This document shows positions 15,940 through 23,631 of a stretch of 32,177 nt of DNA, piece after piece. Both the position numbers and the translations under genes were made by a program. Position 1 is the stretch's first letter, and each line of letters starts with the position of its first letter. The notes under the pieces were generated by a model. The model was not told the DNA's origin. It searched no databases and was given only the letters and a program-made list of their open reading frames with translations. Source of the DNA: Bacteroidetes bacterium MED-G20 (GTDB taxonomy: Bacteria; Bacteroidota; Bacteroidia; Flavobacteriales_D; Parvicellaceae); contig NTKH01000009.1 of assembly GCA_002457645.1 (NCBI GenBank), forward strand, positions 1 to 32,177, given 5' to 3'.

Positions 15940-18252
15940 CTATTTATATTCTACTCTGTCATCTATAAATAAAGAATCTAAAATTAAATCAGAGGAACTG
16001 GACGAACCTCCAACCATAAATTCGAACTTTCCACTTTCAACACAATAGTCCATATCCAAATCATAAAATGCAAGACTTTTTATCGGTATATTAAAAATTA
16101 AGTCTCGACTTTCATTTGATTTCAATGATACTCTTTCATAATCTATTAGTTCTTTAACTGGTCTAGTAACAGAACTATAAGAATCTCTAAAATAAAGTTG
16201 AGCAACTTCTTCTCCATCGTAATTACTATTATTTGTAAGCTTATATGTGATATCTATTGTAGATTTATCCATATTTGACTTGGTAGCTTTAATATTTGAA
16301 TATTCAAAATTAGAATAGCTTAATCCATATCCAAATGGATAAAGTGGTGAAATATCTTCAAAGGCATATTTATGAAAATATTGAGACGGCTTATGATTGT
16401 ATATCATTTGTAATTGACCAACACTTCTTGGAAAAGTAAGCGGTAATTTTCCGCTTGGATTGACATTTCCAAAGATTATTTCACCAACTGCTTGACCACC
16501 AAAACTTCCAGGTTCCCATGCTTCAATAATGGAATTAATATTATCTGCAATCCAGGGCTCAGCAATAGGCTTTCCATTTACATAAACTACTATTAAATTC
16601 TCCACTTTTTTATGTAATTGCTTTACTAATTTTAACTGATTTCCTGCTAAGTTTAAATTTGCTCTAGCCATATTTTCTCCAGCAGTTTTCTTTTTATTTA
16701 GGTGTCTTAATGAGTTATCTCCAACAACTACAATTACATAATCGTAATCTTTAGCAATATCAACTGTAGATAAGATGTCTTTTTCAGAAATATTTAAAAT
16801 ATCACTATTTGAATCGTAGAAATCTACTTCAAAACCTTTTTCAGAACCAATATTATTAATTCCTTCAAAAATAGTAACTACATTTTCTTCAGGTTGTGGC
16901 TTGGTCCAATCTCCTAAAATAGCGTGATTATTAGCATTTGGTCCAGTAACTAATATTTTGTTTTTATTAATATTATTAATTGGCAAAAAACTATTATTTT
17001 TCAATAAGACAATGGATTTACGAGCAATTTCTAGTGATGTTTTCTGATGACTTTCTGTAAAAATATTTTCATTCATATTGGAGATATCAATAAATGGATT
17101 TTCAAAAAGACCTAGTTTAAATTTAGCCAATAATATTTTTCTTGCAGACTCATCAATTCTTTTTTCAGAAATTTTATTTTCTCTTACCAATTCAACAATA
17201 AAATCTAAAAAATATGGACCATGCATATGCATATCCATTCCAGCATCAACAGAGTAAAATGAAGCGTCCTTAAGATTTTTAGCAACTTTATGAAGCGTAT
17301 GAATTCTTTCAATGTCCATCCAGTCACTTACAATAAAGCCTTTAAAATTATATTCATCTCTTAAAATTTCTTTCATTATGTACTTATTCATATGACATGG
17401 AACTCCATTTAATTCATTATGAGCTGTCATAATAGAGTAAACACCTGCATCAACCGCTTTTTTAAATGGTTTAAGAAAAACTTCTCTTAAATTACGTTCA
17501 GAAACATCCATTGGAGACGAGTTTAGACCATTTATTGGCTCTGATCCTGCTATAAAATGTTTAGCACAAGCGATTACTTCATTGCTTTTTTGAAGTCCCC
17601 TTATCATCCCAGCACCCATATTAGATACTAAAACAGGGTCCTCACCAAAAGTTTCTCCTACTCTGCCCCATCTTGGGTCTCTCAAAACATCAATGTTTGG
17701 TGTAAAGGCCCATTGAGACCCAGTAGCACGCATTTCAATTGCTGTTTGCTCACCTACTAAAAAAGATAAAGTATCGCTGAAAGTGGAAGAAATAGAAATT
17801 GGAGAAGGATAAACAGTAGTTCCTTTCACCATTCCATTACCGTGAATGGCGTCAATACCAATAATAAGAGGAATTTTTAACCTTGACTTTAGTGCAAGAG
17901 ACTGAAGAGCATTGGATTCTTTAGGTTCTAAAACATGTAAGAATGATCCTATTTTTCCATCCACGACCATTTGAGCAATGTCCTTTTTAAAAAACCCTTT
18001 GTAAGAAGCTTTAGAATCACTATTTAAAATTTCTTCTGCAGTCAATGTATCCTCATCTGATTCTAAATAATTTAATCCAACATATTGACACATTTGAGCA
18101 ACTTTCTCCTCAAGAGTCATTCTTGTTAATAAATCTTCTACTCTTTCTTGATCAGAATAATTACTGTCTAGATATATAGACTCTGATTTATCATTGCAAG
18201 TTGTTAATAGAAATAAACATAAAACTGAATTAAGAAAATATTTAAACTTCAT
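15940..18252 (-). CDS. GH3 family glycosidase, lipoprotein
   Basis: This is an exo-acting retaining glycosidase of family GH3 (beta-glucosidase/beta-xylosidase group), full length at 770 residues. The signal peptide ends LLTTC, with Cys19 lipidated. Domain 1 is a TIM-barrel with GIDAIHG (132-138), DPRWGRVGETFGED (192-205), KHF (231-233) and VSDWMDI (308-314), where D310 is the nucleophile. The alpha/beta sandwich starts near 405 and carries the AGENMARANL...AGNQ loop, making E526 the likely acid/base. A fibronectin III-like domain lies at about 660-765. It is the last gene of operon 2, and its ATG shares one base with the stop of the GH-A gene. It probably trims oligosaccharides to monosaccharides in the periplasm. 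Whether it prefers glucose, xylose or another sugar cannot be read from sequence. Confidence 0.93.
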   Translation of the reverse strand: MKFKYFLNSVLCLFLLTTCNDKSESIYLDSNYSDQERVEDLLTRMTLEEKVAQMCQYVGLNYLESDEDTLTAEEILNSDSKASYKGFFKKDIAQMVVDGKIGSFLHVLEPKESNALQSLALKSRLKIPLIIGIDAIHGNGMVKGTTVYPSPISISSTFSDTLSFLVGEQTAIEMRATGSQWAFTPNIDVLRDPRWGRVGETFGEDPVLVSNMGAGMIRGLQKSNEVIACAKHFIAGSEPINGLNSSPMDVSERNLREVFLKPFKKAVDAGVYSIMTAHNELNGVPCHMNKYIMKEILRDEYNFKGFIVSDWMDIERIHTLHKVAKNLKDASFYSVDAGMDMHMHGPYFLDFIVELVRENKISEKRIDESARKILLAKFKLGLFENPFIDISNMNENIFTESHQKTSLEIARKSIVLLKNNSFLPINNINKNKILVTGPNANNHAILGDWTKPQPEENVVTIFEGINNIGSEKGFEVDFYDSNSDILNISEKDILSTVDIAKDYDYVIVVVGDNSLRHLNKKKTAGENMARANLNLAGNQLKLVKQLHKKVENLIVVYVNGKPIAEPWIADNINSIIEAWEPGSFGGQAVGEIIFGNVNPSGKLPLTFPRSVGQLQMIYNHKPSQYFHKYAFEDISPLYPFGYGLSYSNFEYSNIKATKSNMDKSTIDITYKLTNNSNYDGEEVAQLYFRDSYSSVTRPVKELIDYERVSLKSNESRDLIFNIPIKSLAFYDLDMDYCVESGKFEFMVGGSSSSSDLILDSLFIDDRVEYK

Positions 18253-20078
18253 TATTTTTTGATTTTTATTACTTTAACCTGAGATGAGTAATTAGACTTA
18301 TATAATTTTAAAATATAAATGCCTTTTTTTAAGGATTTTGTATTGATTATATTTCCAGAAGTTTCGAGGACTTTTTTGCCATTAACATCATATATGATAA
18401 TATTATCAAATTGAATATTTGGAATAAAGGAAATAGATTCATCAAAAGGATTTGGGTAAACTTTAATTTCTAAGTCATTAAAATTTTTAACTGAAGTAAG
18501 ATCATTTGAATTAGCAATAAAATTTACAGAGTATGGTTTAATATTAAATTTATAATTGCTATTTACAGGTCTGTAGAATGCTGGAACATTATTAATATCA
18601 GGTCCACCTTCTAGATTAACAGTAGTGAGATCATTGACATATATTTTTTTATCTGTTTCATCTGTTGCATTCATTTCATACCAATAAAAATTATCTTTTG
18701 TAAAACTAGATGTTGCGTTAAATTCTATAGTTTTATTAGACTGAGAAGTGTTGATGACAATCATTCCAATTTCTCCACTTGAAAAAGTTGAAACATAACA
18801 ATTAATGTCTGGATCGTTAGAGTAAGAGAATACTAACTTATCCCCTAAAAACTTATTTAAATAGTAATAAACATAATAAACAGGACGTGGTGTATTATTT
18901 TGAACAACAGTACTATTTCTAGCTGTCATTCCATGATCGCCTCCATGAGAGTCTAAACCATTTTGGAAACTCCAAAGCAAAGACATACCAATATTATTTT
19001 TTATTTGCTCACAAAGAACCTGAGAAATAAATATCGCATTGGCCATAGAAATTTCTCTCTCTCCAGTTTTTGAATTAAACTCAGTCATTGCAATTGGAAA
19101 ATATCCTGAAGGTTTATTGGTATAAGACGTAACCATATTGTTCACATTACTTACATTTTGTTGTACTTCAGAAATAGAATTTAACATTTCTTGATAAGTA
19201 ACGTTATTTGGATTCGGTTTTCTCCTAAAATAATCATGTATAATTAGAAAATCGGCAGTATTTTGAACCTTTTGAAGAACATCTTTAGACCAATCATTAT
19301 AAACACCATCATGAGGAAATAAAACTGCACCAATTTTTATCGAAGGGTCAGCAGCTTTCATGGAATCAACAAATACATTAAATATGTCGCCATACTTAGT
19401 CCCATTTATGGTATCTCCATTTACAATATGACCTGCCTGCCAAGGACCATAATTCTCATTACCCACTTCCCAATATTTGATATTAGCTCCTAAAGTCTGA
19501 TTCATATGTCTTACAAAATTGGCAGCATATGCAGCAGCAGTCTGAATTGGATTTGCAGAGGTTCCATATCGTGCATAGGAAGCATTTACTGCTATAATAC
19601 CATTGCCATTTACAGAATCTAAAATTTTCACAAAATCATCAGGACTTATTCTCCAACCAGAACCGTCAATGAGATCATTAATAGTAATTTGAGAATCATT
19701 TAATATGGAGGAAGGTATATTACCATCCCAAAAAAATTGATTAGAACCATTTCCACCAGGGTACCTGAATGTGAAATTATTTAATCCTTTTATATTTTCC
19801 ATAAAATCTGCTTGATTTAAAACTGATTCACCAAGAAAATGAGTTAGATTGGTTCCAAAATGAGATGGCAGAATATCGCCTAAAATATTTGAAGTATTAA
19901 AATTAATCGTAACATTTGAGCTAGTAGTTGGATCATTTTGTAATAAACTACCTTCAGGGAAATTAAATAGCCTTGGTTCCCAATCCTCATAAAATGAATT
20001 TAACTGAGAATTAAAAATCAAAAAAGAAACATTAGATAGAATTAAAAAAACAGTTTTTATTATAAAATTTTTAGACAT
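18252..20078 (-). CDS. Clan GH-A glycoside hydrolase, GH51-like, with T9SS tail
   Basis: This is a secreted paralog of the enzyme at 1524-3254. Shared segments, this protein first, are YEDWE and LEDWE; FGTNLTHF and YGNNLGHW; FRYPGGNGSNQFFWDGN and VRFPGGNASNDYFWDAE; YWEVGNENYGPWQAGH and FWEIGNENWGKWQAGY; FPIAMTEFNSKTG and LPIALTEFNTRSN. The likely acid/base is E208 and the nucleophile E333. HDYF at 281-284 corresponds to HDYY. Residues 1-24 or so are the signal peptide. About 530-608 is a T9SS type A sorting domain (VYPNPFDESI, then KKGIYILKL). It should act outside the cell, unlike its paralog, probably as the endo- or first-attack enzyme on the polymer. The start lies 14 bases after the GH2-like gene, the largest gap in operon 2. 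The GH family and the linkage cut are unresolved. Confidence 0.82.
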   Translation of the reverse strand: MSKNFIIKTVFLILSNVSFLIFNSQLNSFYEDWEPRLFNFPEGSLLQNDPTTSSNVTINFNTSNILGDILPSHFGTNLTHFLGESVLNQADFMENIKGLNNFTFRYPGGNGSNQFFWDGNIPSSILNDSQITINDLIDGSGWRISPDDFVKILDSVNGNGIIAVNASYARYGTSANPIQTAAAYAANFVRHMNQTLGANIKYWEVGNENYGPWQAGHIVNGDTINGTKYGDIFNVFVDSMKAADPSIKIGAVLFPHDGVYNDWSKDVLQKVQNTADFLIIHDYFRRKPNPNNVTYQEMLNSISEVQQNVSNVNNMVTSYTNKPSGYFPIAMTEFNSKTGEREISMANAIFISQVLCEQIKNNIGMSLLWSFQNGLDSHGGDHGMTARNSTVVQNNTPRPVYYVYYYLNKFLGDKLVFSYSNDPDINCYVSTFSSGEIGMIVINTSQSNKTIEFNATSSFTKDNFYWYEMNATDETDKKIYVNDLTTVNLEGGPDINNVPAFYRPVNSNYKFNIKPYSVNFIANSNDLTSVKNFNDLEIKVYPNPFDESISFIPNIQFDNIIIYDVNGKKVLETSGNIINTKSLKKGIYILKLYKSNYSSQVKVIKIKK

Positions 20079-20092
20079 TTTATGGTATAGAT

Positions 20093-21367
20093 TTATAATT
20101 GTTCTACTTTAAAAGGGATGTTTGCTACACTTGTTTGATTAATTTCATTTCTTACAAAAACAAAAATTCTATAAAAACCTTTTTTACTAGGTACATTAAA
20201 TATTATGTTATTTTCTGATTGTTTTATAATATCAAAATCTATTTCATCTGGTGACTCCTGATAGTCCCCACCCCCTTTATTAGAAAAAGTTTCTGGATAT
20301 AATTGAAAATCAAATATCAAACTATCATTATCATATTTATTGTAAATATATTCTAATGACACCTTTTCTCTATTTTTAAAAACATGATTTTTTTTCCAAT
20401 TATCTCCGTTCAATGTGATTTCCATGATACTTGGAGCTCTTGGCTTAGGCCATAGGCCACTCCAACAGTATTGCATAACATCTACTGCTTCAGTAGGATG
20501 TCCATTACTTAAATACATACCGTGCCATGTTGATGTTGATTCTTGTTTTTGTCCCCACAAAAAGCAATAAGAACCCAAACACAGTTCTTTATCTTTTTGA
20601 ATGATTCTTTGATATCTTCTTAGACGTTGGTTGGCTTTAAATCCGTTGGTTGGCTCAATTTTGGCTCCCCAAGAATTTACTTTTGCTTCAAATGGTCCGT
20701 TAACTCCCCATTCAGTGACAATGTAGGGTTTATCCCAGCCATACCTTCTCACATTCAAAGGGGCGTTCTCTATTGCTCCATAAACGTTAATTCCTAATAT
20801 GTCAATACTGGGACAATACTTTTTAATCATAAAAACTTTTGATGGATCTAATCCTGCAATAACAGTTGCTGTAGGATGATTGGGATCTACCTTTTTAATG
20901 AATTTTGCAATTTCTTCAATAGTTTCCCATACTTTAAAATTGGAATATTGCAAATCAACTTCATTACCAATTCCCCAAAGAATAACCGATGGATGATCTT
21001 TCAAACGTATGATTTCTTTTTTTATCAGTTCAATTTGACTCCTTACATTGTACTCATCATTATAATTAAATCCATTTCTTTCTTGGGCAACCCAAATTCC
21101 AAGACATACACTCAAGTTGTATTTGTAGGCAGAATCTAATAATTCACTTTTATTAGTGCTCCATATTCTAATAGAGTTAGCACCACTCTCCACCACTTTT
21201 TTAAAATTACTTTTTGCACCTGCTCCTTTAATGTAATAAGGCTCATCATTTTTAATTAATTGAAATCCATTGGATGTTTTATTAATAGAAACTTTGGCAG
21301 CTTGTGAAAAACTAATAGCTGGAAAAATAAATAGAGCAATAAAAAATAAACTAATTATACTTTTCAT
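20093..21367 (-). CDS. Clan GH-A, GH2-like TIM-barrel glycosidase without N-terminal sandwich domains
   Basis: The 424-residue product has a signal peptide ending SFSQ near residue 22 and then moves directly into a TIM-barrel. YYIKGAG (44-50) is the first strand, HPSVILWGIGNEVD (125-138) carries the acid/base E136, and PYIVTEWG (214-221) the nucleophile E219. These are the hallmarks of GH2-type catalytic domains, but the two N-terminal beta-sandwich domains of classic GH2 enzymes are absent. A small beta-sandwich at about 310-424 follows. This compact layout also resembles beta-glucanase or glucanosyltransferase-type GH-A families, so the number and specificity are open. It starts four bases inside the stop of the glycan-binding lipoprotein gene, which suggests that the two proteins work together. 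The signal peptide lacks a lipobox, so it is periplasmic or otherwise exported. Confidence 0.8.
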   Translation of the reverse strand: MKSIISLFFIALFIFPAISFSQAAKVSINKTSNGFQLIKNDEPYYIKGAGAKSNFKKVVESGANSIRIWSTNKSELLDSAYKYNLSVCLGIWVAQERNGFNYNDEYNVRSQIELIKKEIIRLKDHPSVILWGIGNEVDLQYSNFKVWETIEEIAKFIKKVDPNHPTATVIAGLDPSKVFMIKKYCPSIDILGINVYGAIENAPLNVRRYGWDKPYIVTEWGVNGPFEAKVNSWGAKIEPTNGFKANQRLRRYQRIIQKDKELCLGSYCFLWGQKQESTSTWHGMYLSNGHPTEAVDVMQYCWSGLWPKPRAPSIMEITLNGDNWKKNHVFKNREKVSLEYIYNKYDNDSLIFDFQLYPETFSNKGGGDYQESPDEIDFDIIKQSENNIIFNVPSKKGFYRIFVFVRNEINQTSVANIPFKVEQL

Positions 21368-22593
21368 GACTTAATCCATTTTTTTGGGTTTTGTGGATTT
21401 CCTCTAAACTCAATTAATTTAAAATCTCCGATTTCAAACTCGCCACTTTCTAAAATTTTAAACCTTAACTCTTTCATTGAGGACCAATCTATTTTTTCGT
21501 GATTAACAAAGGATTTTAAAGGAATATAGTATTCATAAATTTGATCGTTTGTTACATAAATATTATTTTCTTTAATGATTTTAGAAATTCTTCTAGGCTT
21601 CCCTTTGTATGAACTCATGAAAATCTGAATTTTTGGAGCTTTATATGCTTTAACTTTAAAATACAATGCAGAGGTTGAATATATTTTAGAGATATCAGCG
21701 AATTGCCATTTGTGAAAAGGAAAACCAAATAAATTCCAATTTTTATTTTCATTTGTTATATCATAATTGACTAAAAGAGATACAGATACATTAAGCTCTG
21801 GCAATAGATTTTCAAAATCTGAGTCAGAAATAGAATCTTTAAATTTAGAATTAGTAATAAATTTAAAATTATCAGAGTATTTATTGTTTACACCCCACCA
21901 ATATTTTTTTTCATTACCAAGGATTACTGGAAAAGAATGAAATTCTTTATCAATTAAATCAGAATCAATTGAGTAAGGATGATGATGGGGTACAATTTTC
22001 ATATCATCAACATGAAAGTTTCCTTTATTTTGTAATTGTATTCTTAACTCTTTGATATTTGAAATATTAACTCCTTTTTCTTTATACTTAAAGGTAGAAA
22101 GAGGAATTGTAATTTTTCTCCAATTTTCATCTACTATTCCATCTTCAAAACCTAAATAACTCATTTTAGAAAAACATTGTTTTTCACTGTAATCAACCAA
22201 TGCAAATAACATAGGAACCTTAAAAAACTCTCCTGAATCACTTCGAATTCTAAATTGAATAGCACTGTTATCAATGATTGGAGTTAAATTTTTTGACTTG
22301 AAGTTTCCCCATTTAAAACCAAAACCCAACCATTTACAGTCCTCAGTTTTAGACCATATTAAATGTAGGTGATCTTTACCGACATAATTATTAGTGGTAT
22401 CAAAATAAATTTCTTTGCAAGAATTATTTTTACCCCAAATACCAGTAGCATTACTTTCAGAGAAAATATCTTTAAATTCAAAAGCCTCGTATGGATCAAT
22501 ATTTTTTTCTTCTTTATCGTAAATACTCAATGTATTTAATGAATCGCAAGAAGCGAAAAAGAAAAAAAATATAAAATATTTAAAGAATTTCAT
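21364..22593 (-). CDS. Surface lipoprotein with two tandem galactose-binding-like (CBM) domains
   Basis: The signal peptide ends FASC, with Cys16 lipidated, followed by Asp. The rest is two copies of one beta-sandwich fold, about 35-205 and 225-405. Aligned pieces, first copy then second, are CKWLGFGFKWGNF and NWNLFGFPFHKWQF; DNSAIQFRI and STSALYFKV; ITIPLSTF and YYIPLKSF; IKELRIQLQNKGNFHVDDMKIV and MKELRFKILESGEFEIGDFKLI. Domains of this shape occur as carbohydrate-binding modules (ExoP-type galactose-binding-like). No catalytic residues are evident. The gene abuts the stop of the module lipoprotein C2 and overlaps the GH2-like gene by four bases. It is present only in operon 2, so it is probably tied to that operon's glycan. 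Binding of oligosaccharide at the outer membrane is inferred. Confidence 0.75.
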   Translation of the reverse strand: MKFFKYFIFFFFFASCDSLNTLSIYDKEEKNIDPYEAFEFKDIFSESNATGIWGKNNSCKEIYFDTTNNYVGKDHLHLIWSKTEDCKWLGFGFKWGNFKSKNLTPIIDNSAIQFRIRSDSGEFFKVPMLFALVDYSEKQCFSKMSYLGFEDGIVDENWRKITIPLSTFKYKEKGVNISNIKELRIQLQNKGNFHVDDMKIVPHHHPYSIDSDLIDKEFHSFPVILGNEKKYWWGVNNKYSDNFKFITNSKFKDSISDSDFENLLPELNVSVSLLVNYDITNENKNWNLFGFPFHKWQFADISKIYSTSALYFKVKAYKAPKIQIFMSSYKGKPRRISKIIKENNIYVTNDQIYEYYIPLKSFVNHEKIDWSSMKELRFKILESGEFEIGDFKLIEFRGNPQNPKKWIKS

Positions 22594-23631
22594 TTATTGA
22601 CTTAATAAATCTGATCCTTGAGTTAAAATTAAAAAATCAACATCTGTTCTCACATCAATTCCCATATTTTCTGGACAATTTGCATTGGCACCAGGGCAAG
22701 ATTGACATTGGATCTTAATTGCTGTTATATTTTTTGGCTCTCTTAAATTATTTCCACCAGAAGATTTTACTTCAAACTGATCATAGCTTAAAGAAATCAT
22801 CTTCCAACCATACCAATCAACAGGCCTTATTTGATATTTATATACCTCCATTGTATCTTGAAAGACGTCAGAAGCATTATTGGATAAATCATCATTAAAA
22901 GGATAAGTAGATTCTGAGACTAAAATATTAATAAATTGATCAGATGCTGTTTCTCCATTAATTCCCGATAATACACCTAGATTTATATAAAAGTCAGTGG
23001 CTGGAGTATTTACTGATGCTAAATCTAAAGGAATATCCAAACTACCTAAAAACCATTCATTCCAGCCCATTCTTCCTCCCATTTTAAAATAATTATTTCC
23101 CTCCAGAGGGTCATCATTAGATATATCGAAAGTCATATTCATAGAAAATTGATGAAAAACAATGGCTTCCTGAGGAATTCCATTTTCAAAATCTGCAACA
23201 ACTATTCCATCATAAACTTTAGTTTCTAATATATTTATTGTATCTCTTAATGTGTCAACTTCATTTAAAAAAGATAATTCTACAGCACATAATTCTTTTT
23301 TAAAAAATGGGACCTGAGAGGTATTCCCATTCCAATTAATCTGATTTGAATCAATCAAATTTGAAAAACCCGAAATTTCTTTTAAACTTCCTGATTCTAA
23401 ACCCAAAATTGAAATTTTCCATTCTATACTTTTATTAAAATCACAATGAAATTTTACCAATTCATTACTATTGGAAAAATCAGGTGAGTTATTACTGATA
23501 ATAAAAGAACTATTAAGTTGAAAATTTCCAAAAATTTCATTTAATAATGGACCTTCAACCTCGTCTTTTGAACAACCGAAAGAAATTATTAAAAATATAA
23601 CTGATAATTTGTAAAAAGTTTTTGACATCAT
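22594..23631 (-). CDS. Module protein C2: surface lipoprotein, paralog of 9784-10755
   Basis: Lipobox SFGC places the lipidated residue at Cys20, followed by SKDE, with GPLLNEIFG at 27-35. The N-terminal half follows its paralog in operon 1 through VKFHCDF, WNGN (100-103), FFKKELCAVELSF (109-121, conserved Cys) and DTLRDTINIL (126-135). The C-terminal half is longer, with a jelly-roll-like domain containing MGGRMGWNEWFLG and CPGANANCPENMG (a Cys-rich loop absent from the paralog), and ends VDFLILTQGSDLL. Divergence is greatest in the C-terminal half, as expected if that half binds different glycans. The start ATGATG overlaps the barrel B2 stop by up to four bases. No similarity to SusD, SusE or SusF is evident by eye, although the gene position is comparable. 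Function is inferred as outer-membrane glycan binding. Confidence 0.72.
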   Translation of the reverse strand: MMSKTFYKLSVIFLIISFGCSKDEVEGPLLNEIFGNFQLNSSFIISNNSPDFSNSNELVKFHCDFNKSIEWKISILGLESGSLKEISGFSNLIDSNQINWNGNTSQVPFFKKELCAVELSFLNEVDTLRDTINILETKVYDGIVVADFENGIPQEAIVFHQFSMNMTFDISNDDPLEGNNYFKMGGRMGWNEWFLGSLDIPLDLASVNTPATDFYINLGVLSGINGETASDQFINILVSESTYPFNDDLSNNASDVFQDTMEVYKYQIRPVDWYGWKMISLSYDQFEVKSSGGNNLREPKNITAIKIQCQSCPGANANCPENMGIDVRTDVDFLILTQGSDLLSQ

